A DNA stretch of 64,000 nucleotides, taken from Loxodes magnus (Eukaryota > Ciliophora > Karyorelictea > Loxodida > Loxodidae). Below are positions 38,501 to 51,395 of the stretch, in pieces. The notes beneath the pieces are model-generated. The model did not search any database. It was not told where the DNA came from and saw only the letters and a list, made by a program, of their open reading frames with translations. The stretch covers positions 620,001-684,000 of the forward strand of contig CAMPDV010000082.1 in the NCBI GenBank assembly GCA_946699065.1, in the 5' to 3' direction. The position numbers and the translations under genes were made by a program. Each line of letters starts with the position of its first letter. Within the stretch, counting starts at the first letter, position 1.

Positions 38501-41491
38501 ATGAAGTATGAGTTTAATTCAAATTAGGATAAACCCGATCCTAAGTATCTGAAGTATCGTTCTTACTGAACGAGAACTCGTCAAGTCCTTTCTTGCATTA
38601 TAACTTTAGCAAGAGTTGACAAGGAACTCAAAATTTTTGGGTCTCTAGCTGATAATAAATTTAAAAAGGAGGTTAAAGTATTAACGTCTATAAAAGCGTA
38701 GCGTAAGCAGATAACTAAAGAACCACCATTACCAATAGGCTTGATTCATCCAAAGAAGAGAACTAAATAAATACAAAGTGTTTTTTCTTCAATTCTACTT
38801 ACTTACACTCTAACTTTTATGGTATATCAGTATGTTTTTGTAGAGTAATGAGAGTTGAATGCGAACTTCTATTTCAATATAATAATTGATCTTTGCTTCC
38901 TCGTTGATACAATTCTTAACCTATTTAGCACTTTTTACTTAGAGGATTTTACTCTTGAACGTAGACATAAAGTAGTTATCATGTACAACTTAAAAAAAAG
39001 ACTGCTTCGTGATTTGTTATGTTGTTGTCCTATTGAATTCTTTGAATGATGTATGACCTAAAACTAGGTCACTACCATCACTCCTAAAATTTTTCGTCTT
39101 CTTTTGATTCCTAGATTTGTTAAAGCTTATTAGTTTTGAAATACTAGAAATGAAACTGTCGATAAATTCAAAGAAAGGTTTGATGGTCGTATCATAACCT
39201 TGCTAAGCTTCTTAGTAGTAACAGCATTAATAGTCCATTTCTATGGTTGCTTATGGTATTTTCAAACTACTTTATAAAGTGGAGAAACTAACTGAATAGC
39301 CAATTCTAATTTAAATGGATAGCCTAATCTAAGTTTGTATCTCGCTAGTATTTACTGAGCTTTTACAACAATCGCTACAGTAGGTTATGGTGATATATCA
39401 GCTAACAATAGTTTGGAAAGAATAATGGCAATTATATGAATGCTGTTTGGTGTTTGCTTCTACTCATTTACAATTGGAGCTCTTTCCAACTATATTTAGA
39501 CACTAGATACTAGAAAATCAAACTTAGCTAGAAAAATGGTATTTTTTACCTAGTTTTCATTGGAATCTTAAATAAATCTTAATCTGAAGAATCGAATAAA
39601 AGAAGCATTGGAATATAATAATCACGAAAAGGTGTTTAGTTGAGAAGAAAAGGCTGAAGTATTTTAAGAGCTTCCCCTTTCTATTAGATGTGAGATTATT
39701 AAAGCGATGCATAAAGGAAAAATTAATCAGATTCAGTTCTTCCAAGGAAAAAGTGAAGGCTTTATCTTTGAAATTGGGATATATCTTCAACCAGTTTTTC
39801 TATAAGAGAAAGATTTCGTTTATAAGCTAAATTAAAGAGCTGAAAGCATGTATTTCATTGTAGTTGGAAGAGTGAATTTCATTTTTGAAGTGGAAGGAGT
39901 GAAAACTACCTACAAGACTATGGTATAAGGAAGCTACTTTGGTGAAGTTGAAATATTTGCAAAATCTAATAGAGTGGATTATGCTTAAACTGATTGTGAT
40001 TGTGATTTGCTTGTAATAGATGCTGCTAAGATTTAAGCACTATTGAATGATTATCAAGATGTAAAATAATAAATGGAACTGATAGCAGAGAAAAGAGTTA
40101 TAAAAAACAATGAATAGATGCAAGAGCTAATGCAGCAAAGGAAGATTAATAAATTTAAGTTAAAACCTTAAAACCTAAGGGATGTACTAAGTCCAAGATT
40201 ACCAGCTTTAGGTAAAACCTAATCATGTTAACAACCTTAAACGTAATCAGAATGTCTTAATAAAAAGGCAATTAAAGTAGAAGCGAAACTCTAAAAGTTT
40301 AAAAAATAAAGATTCACAAATTTGGTTTAGCTAGCAAAGGAAATCTCCAAACTTGAAGAAATGGAATCTTTCAAAATTCCTAATTTAAAGAAAAAGCCTA
40401 AAATAAATGCTAAACTTTTAAATTCCCCTGCTTTATGAAGAAGAAAAATAAGTTAAACATTCATACCTAATATAAAGAGCTCGTTTAATCTTAAAATGGA
40501 GAAAATCGTTCAAAAAGAAAATAAAATTGGGAAAGAAGAGAAAAAGGAGGATCAGGAGAAATAATAGCAATGACCTCCCTAGCGCAAAAGAACTGCAAGA
40601 TTAAATACAAAAGCCTTAGACAGTGGAAGCATTGGAAGCTTAAATGATTCTCGTAGATCCTCAGTTGACTCTTTAAGTATGTAAATTTTGCAACTAATAA
40701 AAAAAACAAAAGATTAGAATGAAAACGCGAATTGGTTTTCAGGTAGTCCATTACAGAAATCTCTAAGTCCCTTATCAAACTTTATCAAATAGAAAAAGCC
40801 TTAAAAGCAAATTTAAGTTAAGAATACAGAAAACTAAAAGGAGAATAGTAAAGGCAAAGATGAAGCAACACAGAATAAAGAAAATTAAGAGGAAAAAATT
40901 TAAAGAAATTAGGTTTATGATACATTGCTAACAGAAAAGACATTATTAGAGGATAATAATCCACATAATATGTCCCAAATTTCTAATGCTTCTTAAGAAA
41001 GTCTTAAAAGTGAAGTGTCTTCTCCACTAAATATAAAAGGAAGTTTATCATCTAATAATTTCAGTCCTAAGTAGAACTCTTAAAAATCTATTTAAAATAC
41101 AAGAAAGAATCTATAAGGAAGTTTATTTAGTGCTAGTTAAACAACCACCTTTTCTCCACTTCCTAGATATAAAAAACCTGCTCAGCAAACGATGAATAAC
41201 AGTTTTACAAACATAGTCTAAAATTAAAACTATCAGGAGGTGGAATAAAAGGAATAAAAAACATACTAGTAAGCTAAATCTTTTGATACTGAATCAGAAA
41301 ATAATGATTAAAAATCCTCAAAGACTGATTTTTAAATTTAGGAAATAAAATAGATGTAAAAGTAAATATCATCCAACAAGAAGCAAATGAGAGTAAGTTT
41401 TAATTTCAGAAATTACAAAAAACAGTTAACGAGCATGGACAGACATTGGACTAAATAAAGACAATAGTAGAGAAAATCTCCACTTAATTGA
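38501..41491 (+). CDS. voltage-gated-type potassium channel with cyclic-nucleotide-binding-like domain
   Basis: About 996 residues if the TGA at 41489-41491 is the stop. Six membrane helices occupy roughly residues 85-330: S1 starts SILLTYTLTFMVYQYVF, S2 is FNIIIDLCFLVDTILNLF, a positively charged S4-like stretch follows, then S5, the pore SIYWAFTTIATVGYGDI, and S6. GYGD predicts potassium selectivity. A C-linker and a cNMP-binding-like fold follow (KTMVQGSYFGEVEIFAKS), as in EAG/CNGK/HCN channels. The cytoplasmic tail of over 500 residues is Lys/Gln/Ser-rich and disordered. The 3' end is uncertain: a 17-nt candidate intron (GTAAGTTTTAATTTCAG, near 41394) would bypass this stop and extend the tail. 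S4 has few Arg, so voltage sensing may be weak. Confidence 0.92.
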
Positions 41492-44091
41492 ATTCTTTTT
41501 GCGCATAGTAAGATACCCAAAGTACCTAAATAAGTCTTAAAAAGATTAAAAAAATAAGGCAAAAGAAGGTTATAATTCCAAAGTAGGAAACCTTTTATTA
41601 TTCCGACGAATCTAGTAAGGCAAACATTGGTTTATTAGATTAAATTATTTTTATTATTTGTAAGGAACTTTTACTTCCATTCTATAAGTAAAATATTAAT
41701 TCCTCCTTAAGTTCAACTTATTTAATAGCTCGTCTTAAATTACAATTAAGAGCATTAAAACTAAAATATTACTTAAGCTAATAAAGTTAAAGCTAATGTT
41801 TAGTGAAACGAATAAATCTATAATAATACAGAAAATATAAGGAAGATTGTCGACTTTAATCTAACGATTAAATTTGCTGGAGTTATCCTGAATTATAAAA
41901 ATACCTCTTGTATTCTTCTAAGCTTAAATTTTATGATACCTTTATGATATCTAAACTCAATACTGATATAAGCAAATTAATATATAGATTGCAAATAATG
42001 AAATTAATCATTAGTTTAATTATCCTTCCAAGAAGAATAGGCAAAATATACTCAATCTAGACTATATTAACTACTAAACTTTGATTTTTAAATGCTTTCA
42101 GATTTAGAAATTTATTTATAAGCAGAAAAACTCAAGTATAAGCATATACTGTAAGCAACTCATTTATAATGATAAACTATACATAATAAGTCTCTTAGTT
42201 AAAGGTAATTAAAACTAAACAAAAATAAAAGGAAAATCTTTAAATTATATGCAACTCTTTTCTTACTCTAATGCTTAAGTTTTCTATTAAAATATAATAG
42301 TTTAAGGAATCTGATTTTATACTAAGAAACTATAGAAGTTAGAAGGAGAATAGCAAATTATATATTTCTATTAATTAGATCTTATCTAATTTTAGCAATC
42401 GTATACTTTATCTTTAATATACAAATAGATTATTATAGTTCTTAACAAACTTGGCTTTGTATTATAATTTCTTTTAAACTCAGAATAAATAAGGTATCTT
42501 TACATTAATCTGGAGCTCCTTGTTTCATATTATACTCTAAAACCCTTAACTTAAATATCTATTTTCTACTAGAAATCTCAAAAAATATTTCCATTTAGTA
42601 TGCAAATTTAAAGTAGAAGCTATTGCAAATAATCTTATTCCAATAATAGTAAATAAAGCTGTACATTCTTTTAGTTTAAGCATATTTTCTTAATTAGCTA
42701 TTCAGCATTTATTATTAGCATCTATACTTTTTTATCTTTTTAGGTAGATTTTTATAATTCTTCTTTGTTATTAGATTTCTATATATTTCATTGATAGCAT
42801 GTCTTCCATTTATGCTTTATAATAATAGAAATATCAAATTTCAGCAAAGATATAGAATAGATGGGAAATAAGAGCTATTAGAGAAGTTTAAAGAGTTTAA
42901 TCTCAGTAAATCTAATTAAAAATGACTAGCAATAGTATCTGATAAAGTTAATTAACCTTGCTAATGATCAAAATATAGCTAAGAATATTCTTATTGATTA
43001 GCAAGCATGTAATTAATTATGTAACTAGTAAGAATATTATTAAATCTTAAGTACTCTTGTAGTCATATCAGAATATTTTTCTTAATACCTTAAAAATCAT
43101 ATAGATGTACTTTTTGATATTCAGGTACTTAGAAATAGAAAGAAGTATAAATGAAATAAATCATTAAAGCATAGCATCTTTCTTAAAACTATCTAAAGTA
43201 CTCTACTTTTACTGAACTGCAACGAATATACTCAAAAGCAAACTAAACATATGAGTCAAGCAAGTAATTGAAATAGTTATGCTAACTAGATATAGCTATA
43301 AATATACATTAGTAAATAATTGATTATTGTAATGATATAGTCTATCAAGTCTTACTGGGATAATTAGAGCAATCATTAGATTAATCTTATATATTAAGTT
43401 AAGATTTTAAATGCTTCTAGGTATTAATGACTTTAGTGTATATAATCCTAATAATTAATACGCTGGTAGATCTTTTAGAATCTTACTATTTGGAGAGTTG
43501 GAAGAGAGTTTATTTATTAGGACTAAATTATCAATAGTCACTCTTTTACTCTATTTTCACATGCTAGATATTTTATTCAATTTATTACATCTAAGCTTTA
43601 GTACTTTCTATAATAAAAACAATATTTATATAGCTAAGAGTATAAAAGAGATAAGACTAAGAAAGATAGCAGTTAACATAAGTGAATCAAGTATAAGAAA
43701 TTGTACAAAAGATATGCTAAAAGAGTTATAAAGATATCTAACGACACAATCCTAATGTATTAGCAATATTCAAATTAATGATTTACTTAGTTCTAGTAAT
43801 TTTAAATTAAGATGCTCATTCAAATGATATGTGATATGTTATAGCTATTTGAAGAGTTTACAACTATAGAATAGACTTAAGAAACTCTTTCAGTTTTATA
43901 CTTATCTATATTATATTAGGTAGGATAAGCTTGAATAAAGCTTTAAGTGTAATAAAGGTATTATGTAGTTTAATGATTGGGTTTGATTGCAGTTAGAAGG
44001 TAGAATAATGAGCAGAGATTGCGCTAGAAAGCAAGTTAAAGGAAATATAAATTAAAATTAGAATTTTTAAAGAAACATTTTTAAAATAAAA
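41492..44091. other. 2.6-kb AT-rich intergenic region
   Basis: A 77-codon ORF at 43498-43731 has random-looking AT-driven composition and is not supported. No other feature recognised. Confidence 0.4.
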
Positions 44092-45315
44092 ATGCTCAAT
44101 CCAACTGAGTGCTAATAATTGATAGAAATACTTAATACCGATAAATCACTAGAGTAATGCTTAGCCTAGTTCTAAAAGACATTCTAGAAAAACGAGTAAA
44201 TGAGAGCTGCTTAGGTGCTACTTCTCTTAATAGAAGATGGGCTACTATCAAAGACTTAAACCTTGTATTCCATTTTCATTCTCATCTCTTTCTAAGTCAA
44301 TATTTAGGAAAATTAACCTTTTATTTTTGCAGTATTAGAGCTGATGGAGTAGACAAAAGAACCTTGTTATAAAAAGCTGATAGCAGACTTGTTGGTTAAT
44401 AGTAATAATCAGGAGTTTAAAATATGCACAGCCTAGGATTTGTTGAAGTAAAACAAGGAAGAAGATGTAGCTAATTTGAATTTGTCAGAGCTTAAATTAA
44501 AGTACTAAGAAACTGTACCTAAAAACCTTAATTTCTAATGGAAACACAAAGCTCTTAGGCCTATTATTGTTGAAAAGGCTAATTAGGATCTTAAAAGTTT
44601 GAATCCAAATGATATCAAAGTTGCTGGATTTGAGCCAGAATTCTTAAGACCCTTCCCATAATTTATGGAAGTTTAAAAATCAGAAATTCATTGGTTAGAA
44701 CCTACTGTAGTACCTGAAGTTATGTGGGATTATGAAATGTTCATGGATAGACCAGGACTAAAAGAAGTGAAAGATTTAATGAACAAAGCACTCAGAACCT
44801 AATTAACGCAGCAACAAACTAAAATTATCAGAGATGCTTTAGAAAGCAATCCAAAGCTTATTTTCCGATGTGGCTTATAACCTAAGAAGTTACCTGATCT
44901 AGTCGAAAATAACCGTGAAATAGCAATTGAAGTCCTTTTAAAGCTGATGTAGTCTCCTTAAATTGAAGAATACTTTTAGGTCTTAGTAAACATGCATATG
45001 TCCCTTCATAGTATGGAAGTTGTAAATAAATTAGCAACTGTAGTTGAACTTCCATCAGAGTTTATGCACTTATATATCACCAACTGTATCCAGGCTTGTA
45101 ACTAGATAAAAGATAAATATATGTAAAATAGGTTAGTTAGACTAGCTTGCGTGTTCCTTCAAAGCTTAATTAGAAACAAAATCATAAATGTACAAGATCT
45201 TTTTAATGAAATTATAACATTCTGCATAGAATTCGGTAAAATTAAAGAAGCTAATGGATTGCACAAGCTGATTAAGAGTATGGAAGAAAAGAGCGAAGAA
45301 AAAATCAACCAGTGA
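44092..45315 (+). CDS. CNOT11: CCR4-NOT complex subunit 11
   Basis: 407 residues in one frame, ATG 44092-44094 to TGA 45313-45315. The N-terminal helical domain ([20 protein letters not shown], then NPFIF-like [12 protein letters not shown]) matches the CNOT11 module that contacts CNOT1. The C-terminal DUF2363-type domain is highly conserved: [68 protein letters not shown] and [18 protein letters not shown]11 with CNOT10 anchors the deadenylase complex that shortens mRNA poly(A) tails. A later ATG at 44157 looks like a start by ordinary ORF calling, but it lies in another frame that loses the conserved N-terminus. Confidence 0.95.
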
Positions 45316-45741
45316 ACACTTTTAATATTAAATAGATTTCTAATTTATTCTATCTATTCATCCATTCACTTATAGTTGCCTCTCTCACTTACTAATTTTA
45401 TTGCTATCTTTATATCCAAATTATGAAAAGCTGACATTGGCTCTATATTTATACCTAAGCTTTAAATCAATTGTCAGGCTTTAAAATATTTTCACTTATA
45501 AAAGTTTGATAATTCCTTCGTTTCTGATAATCTTCCTTAAATTGAGATGATTAAAAAGTATAAAGGAAAGCTATTATGTCTATAGGTATCTTCAGCCAAT
45601 CAAAAAGAATGGTTTGTATTAATTATGCTGGTTTTATGATTAGGGGAGTTGAGTACATATATATATAGAGCTCTTTAAATATAAAGAAGAGAAAAAGGAG
45701 CAGGTATAAGATTAAAAAAAAAAGAAAATTGTAATTTAAAA
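45316..45741. other. AT-rich intergenic region
   Basis: Between CNOT11 and uS8 on the same strand; presumed uS8 promoter. Nothing else seen. Confidence 0.4.
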
Positions 45742-46134
45742 ATGGTGAGAGCAGGAGTTCTAGCTGACTGTTTGAAATCAATTGTAAATGCTGAGAAGAA
45801 GGGTAAGCGCTAAGTTTTGATCCATCCTGTCTCAAAAGTTGTAATCAGATTCCTCTAAGTCATGCAGAGAGATGGCTACATTGGAGAATTTGAGATAATT
45901 GATGATCACAGAGCCAATAAAATAGTCGTAGAATTAATAGGAAGACTTAATAAAGTCGGAGTTATTAGTCCGAGATTCGATATGGGATTGGCTGATATAG
46001 AAAAATATGCTGCTAACTTACTTCCTTCTCGTTAGTTTGGAAAAATTGTCCTAACAACTACATATGGAATTATGGATCATGAAGAGGCGAAAAAAAAACA
46101 TGTTGGAGGAAAAATCCTAGGCTTTTTTTATTGA
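45742..46134 (+). CDS. RPS15A: ribosomal protein uS8 (RPS15A)
   Basis: 130 residues, exactly the family length, with no intron. The start [20 protein letters not shown], the middle [10 protein letters not shown] and [20 protein letters not shown], and the C-terminus GGKILGFFY all match eukaryotic uS8, an rRNA-binding protein of the small subunit. Two Gln at conserved sites are TAA (KGKRQVLI, FLQVMQRDG) and one is TAG (SRQFGK), and the stop TGA 46132-46134 lies right at the family end. It uses more G/C-ending codons than its neighbours, as expected for a highly expressed gene. Confidence 0.98.
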
Positions 46135-46465
46135 GGTTAAGACTTTTAAATACTTTATTAAACCTTATTTATAAAATTAGTTAATCTTCCTTGCATCTTT
46201 ATACAAACTAACTATTACAGATAAATCTCTATTTATCAGTTGATATATCTAGCTAATATTGTTTCTATATTGTTGCTTATTTTAATCCTTATATCTTCAG
46301 CCACCTTATTTTCCATCTTGTACTGAATACTTTTACTTATTGAAAGAAGCAATTACAATTACAGAATGTAAACAAATTTAAATTGGAAAATTTAACTATT
46401 TCTTTGATTTTCAAGATTAAAGATAGAGCCATAATAATAAAAAATTAATAAAATAGCATTAAAGT
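46135..46465. other. convergent AT-rich intergenic region
   Basis: 331 bp holding the 3' ends of uS8 and the cyclase gene; nothing else recognised. Confidence 0.4.
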
Positions 46466-49400
46466 TCATTTTTCAGTTAGTTCTCTGAACCCAGACCATA
46501 ATAAAGGAGCGTTATACTTATACTGTTTTATATGGTCCAATAGAGTTTTACTTGGTCCATCATTTTTTTCTATTTTAAGTACCTCTTCAAATTATTTTTT
46601 AGCTTTTTATCATTTACCTTGTATATAACTCTAAAATCCTTCATTAAATTTATTTAGAAACTCTTAGGAAACTTCGTTTCTTAGTATTTTAATATCAATA
46701 TCTTTATTAATTAGCTCTCATATAGGTTTAGCTTATGATTAATCCATTGCTCTTTTCCTCAGCATATCTCTTTCTGCTTTTTGAGCTAATTTTCTTTTTT
46801 TGCGTTAAGCTTGAGATATATAGTCTTGCTCGTTAATTTCAGTAACTAAATTATCACTTTTCATATCAAATGTATAAAGTACAATAGGTTATAAACTCCC
46901 CTTGACTGTTACTCTGTCTATTTGTCTGAGATAAGATACTAATTCTTCACTGCATAATTCTGCTAAAACTCCAGAAATTAGCAAAGGAACTCCAAATTAC
47001 TTCGTAGCAGCTTCTAGTCTGGCTGCTATATTAACATTGGGGGACAGATAGCTGGCATCTATTTTAAATTCACTTCCAATAGCTCCCTAAGAATAAAAAT
47101 ATTACCTCTATTGACCATCCTGCATGCATTCCAAATCCCATCTGTACTTTATATCCTGGCATTCTTTGCTTTAATCCTGGATGACTACAATACTGTCAAA
47201 TAAATACTTACTTTTTAAAGTTTTCCACTTTTAGAAATTTTAGCTATTATTTTAATAAAGCTGATGATACTCATATCTGCTAGCTATTTTACCTCTCATG
47301 TATTTTTTACTTTCATCTCACCATTTTCACCAAACCTTTCAATCATTTCTTCGTTAAATTTTCAGCACAGCAAAAAAGCATCCCCAATGTTTTTATTTAT
47401 AGATCCTGAATATAGATCTACAAGTGAGTGAACTATATCTGCTATCTCGTTGACAAAAAGCATTACTTGTTCTTGCAAAACCTCAGTTGTGTCTGTAAAA
47501 TTTCTAATATCACAAAATCCAAAAATAGCCATAGTTTTTTATCCAGGAATCATAGGATTTACTTCACCATCTCCAGATTACATATTTTGAGCAATTATTT
47601 TACTTCCAGCTTCTCCAAATCCCAAAGCTAACAATGCCCCAATTTTTATAATGGTTTTTTCCAAAAAATCAGTCTCCATCTCAACCTTTTTTTTCTTAAT
47701 CTTCTTTGATCCTTTCTAGAAAAGCATATCCTTATCAAATTCATTTTATTCTTCTTCTTAAGCAGCTTTTAAGGGATTTTTAGCTATTTTAGATACTTTT
47801 TATATCATATTTTCAATAGGTCCTAAAACCAGCTCATTAGAATCATTACTAAATAAAATGCTTCCAAAGCCTAAAATGAAGCAGATCAAAAGAGTTCTAA
47901 GTATATTCAAAATAGCTTAAGTTTAGGTTTCTTTTCTAATGTCAATAACAGCCAAAGAGTTATAGAAATACTGATTACTTTCATCCAAAAAGATCATTTC
48001 ATACTCTGAATTTCTAAGATTATTATAGTCAACATCACTTTTTCAAGGATTGACTATTCCTGCGTAAATGTTATTAATTTCCAAATAAATCAAAGGGTAT
48101 TTATCATTTTAATGTAGGATAATATAAGTACTATAAGCTTCCACAAAGTTATAGTATTCTCTTTACCTTATAAATGTATCCATCACTTTTAAACCATATA
48201 AGTAAGATGTATTAGCATTAGTATAAGTCTCAATGTTAAAAAGTTAAAGACCAAACATCATTGCTAAGACTAAAATAATTACCCTTTTTGTTGTAAGTTC
48301 AGATAGTTTCTTTCCTACTTTACTCTCTTCAGGTATCTCTATTTTTTCATCTTCTATTGCTTCTTTTTATTCCTATAATGGTTATTTCTCAACTGGAGTT
48401 TTAAATAAAGTAGTAGGTTTTTCCTTACTTTCTACCTATTTTTAGTTTTTGGTTAAATTACTAAATATTTGATTAATCTTAGAAATTTATGGTTATTTGT
48501 TTTATTATTTTTCCTCTTTTTACTCTTTCTATACTTATTCTTACAATTAAAAAGGTAAAACAGCTAATGGATTTATTTTATCACTTTTTCTCCTTATATA
48601 TTATTACAAATTTTTTTCAGCTTTTTCTTCTTCTTTTTGCTTATTTGCTGAAATATCCATTATAGAATTGGATTCTAAATCAGAGGAATTTGAAATAGGT
48701 TTAGTTGCTAAGGTACGAGATTTTAACTATTTTCTTTTAAATAATGGTGTGCTAATGATACTTTCCTTTTGATTTTCTTTAGATTTATCCTATATCTGAA
48801 CTAAATCTTCAAGAGAGGGTGAAAACTTTGCTGATTATTATGAAAAGCCTTAACCAACTTTAGGAGTTACTTACTATCTTTGCACTTTTTTTTCCAACTC
48901 TCCTTCAATACTAGTACTGTTTTGTACCTTTCTACTTTAGTAATTTTCAAATACTTGCTTCATTCAAAGTGAATTACCCATTTTTTGTACCAATATATTG
49001 GATTATGATTTCTAGATATTAGCAATATCATCTTTCATCATGTTCTTCTGTTAGCTTAATTTATAAAGCTTGACTATTCTGATTAACCTTATGAGTCTTA
49101 TTATTCTTATTACTCTCCCTGCTCTTGTCCCAGCTCTAGAAGCTCTTCCTGCTCTTGCTATTTATGTTGTTTATGCTGCATTCTTCCCACTTTGACTAGT
49201 TCCCATCATAGGGTCTCAGAATCATCCAATATCAGGAATCAAAGATAGAGTAGAAACAATATCAAGTCAAAAGAAAAAGCTTAATCAATATTTATCCTTT
49301 GCAAATGAAGAAATCACTATCTCTGCAGTAAACATTCCTAAGCAAACTATCGAAATTGTGAAAAATATCGAATCAGCACTCTAAAGCAAATAATACAATC

Positions 49401-50439
49401 TTACCTATTCTGTTGCTGACAATCTTATGTCGTCTCCAAAGAGAGCAAAGATAGTCAAAGCTGTCATTATTAAAGTAAAAATTCAATGATTGAGTACCTT
49501 AAGGAAATATATTTTCCATCAAGGAATTTTTTAATTTTCTATCAGTTGTAGACGACTTTCTTAAATCTAATCTACCATTTCCTTTTTAGCTCCTTCATTT
49601 TCTTAATCTCTTGGTAATTCTTTACTTTTATTTAAGATATCTCCATTCTATGAGCTATCAGTATGATTCATCAATATTCTATTAGTTTCACCCCCTGAAC
49701 ATTAAGTATTTCTGCCCGAATCTAGCACTAAGCATTTAAACGCCATTGGAGTGGCCATAGTTTCTAGTGTCTGCATTGGATTTTAGCATTAGTTTTTCTA
49801 GGGAGTAATAGAGTGAAATATCTCCTCTTCTAAGTCAGATTAATTTTTAGAGCTATGATTACTAGATTAAGAAGCATAAAAGGGATCTTCTCTTGACTGA
49901 ATAATCTTCTTAGACATATTTTGAGTGAAATTTTTGGATATTTAATAGTATAAATAAAGATTTGCTACACTTTGCTCATCTCTTATTACTTCTAATTACT
50001 AAGCAGATACTACTTTTTTACTATGCTCCTTTACTTTTATTACTGGTTATTTTAATACGGTATATTATTTATGCAAGCTTGATCAAGTAGACTAAGCTTT
50101 TTTATATTTAGATGCTTTGAGCTTTTGCTACTTGATTTTATTACCACCATCTCCTTAACCTGGATTAATGGTAATAAATTATTAATCAGTCTATTTCTGA
50201 TTAAAAGCATTTAAATACTCATAGTTGCTTTTCAAGTTCAATATCTAGAAGTAAAAACCTTAGTAGTTTATCTAAGTTCCTGCTATTAATATTTATCACT
50301 AAGCAAGAACATCATCTGAACAAATGTCAATCATAGATATTTATAAAATAAGATGATTTCCAGTATTATATTCTATAAAACTAAGTGAGCCAAATAAAGG
50401 CAATCATGTCTAATAGCTAATTTCCTTATATGCAAACAT
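46466..50439 (-). CDS. voltage-sensor domain fused to class III adenylyl/guanylyl cyclase
   Basis: About 1303 residues after introns of 24 nt (49381-49404), 19 nt (47193-47211) and 19 nt (47087-47105). Residues about 320-450 form an ion-channel-type voltage sensor: S1 IMTALTIFALFGDD, S2 FFTISIVCLGMFTAEIVIS, S3 FFFWLDIVSTLSLIPD (TGA as Trp), and a textbook S4, RAGRVIRIIRLIRLIRIVK. No S5-pore-S6 follows; instead there is a long Gln/Lys-rich linker. Next come a membrane helix (RVIILVLAMMFGLQLF), an extracellular segment, a second helix (ILRTLLICFILGFG) and, at about 960-1170, a class III cyclase: AIFGFCDIRNFTD carries a metal Asp, NIGDAFLLCW the second, and SYLSPNVNIAARLEAAT the transition-state Asn/Arg. 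A helical tail follows. Substrate (ATP or GTP) cannot be told. The start could instead be ATG 50332-50334. Confidence 0.92.
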
Positions 50440-50492
50440 TTGCTTTTTCAAAGTTATTGAATTTCACCTGAATATAAATACTAAGCTCAAAA
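50440..50492. promoter_or_regulatory. 53-bp divergent spacer
   Basis: Separates the chosen starts of the cyclase (minus) and the unknown gene (plus). If the cyclase uses the downstream ATG the gap grows to 158 bp. Confidence 0.4.
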
Positions 50493-51395
50493 ATGAATTC
50501 AAATCCAAAAACTGCAAAAGTACCCTTATTAGAAGTAAGTAGCATCACTGATGAAAGTTAATCTCTTTATATTATGACCACTCCTTCAGCTAATATCCCT
50601 GCACCTTTATTTACTTTTTAAAATTCTGAAATTTTAGCCTAATAATTGATTAGACGAAGTGTATCAAATCCAGATAACAAAGTTTTGTCTTATATGAAAA
50701 GAGAGTTTATAAACAGTAGTAAGCACGTTAATTGTACACGCAGGAGAAAGTCTGCCAATTAAAATAAGCTTTAAGTATTGATAACTCCTTAGTCAAAAAA
50801 ACCTTTGTTCCCTTATAAATCGCAGAATTTAGAAATGAGCTTGAACTTCGATCAGACGAACTCTCCTTTGAGCTAGATTGAATTCAAAATGAGTGACTAG
50901 TGTGAAAGAAGAAGGGTCTCTCACATTATAAAGGAGGAAAAAATGAGTCTAACAGATATTTGAGGAATAAGGTTTTCTGAGAACTCAATTGAAGCAACAG
51001 AAGAGTTGTCTCAATAATAAAATAATACCACTAGTAAAAAGGAACTGATAAGTGAAAATAATACTTAAAGCTAATTAGGAGATTAAAATTAGATTCTCAA
51101 TTATAAGGATTTTGTAGTTACTTAGTAAATATTTGAGACTAGTGTTGAAGATATTTAGCCTCAAGATAAAGAAAAGCAAAACAAAAAAATTGAATAATAA
51201 AATGTAATTACCTAAAATAAGACCAACTTACAAAGTAAAAAAAATTAAGAAGTCAGATCCTTTTGTGAAAAAACTAACTATGAAACTACTAGTTCAGATG
51301 TATGGCTTAAAAGTACTTCTGATTCGCTAGGTCCTTTAATATCATTCAGTGAAACCAAAAATCAAGACCAATGCTGTGGAAAATGCAATGTACTT
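50493..51395 (+). CDS. hydrophilic protein of unknown function (3' end unresolved)
   Basis: At least 301 residues from ATG 50493-50495. The composition is Ser/Asn/Gln/Lys-rich and mostly disordered, with likely phosphorylation patches (RRKSANQN). Near the end there is a small CysCys-x-x-Cys cluster (QCCGKCN). A TGA at about 50971 reads as Trp in LTDIWGIRF. No family was recognised. The frame stays open with no TGA for over 700 bp beyond the point where coding character fades (about 51395), so the true stop or a 3' intron could not be placed. It is divergent from the cyclase gene. Confidence 0.5.

Noticed and set aside
43498-43731. 77-codon plus-strand ORF
   Set aside because: AT-driven composition, no motif, isolated in intergenic DNA.
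44157-44372. ATG at 44157 as CNOT11 start with a 19-nt intron
   Set aside because: The frame from ATG 44092 runs intact through the whole conserved protein without any intron.
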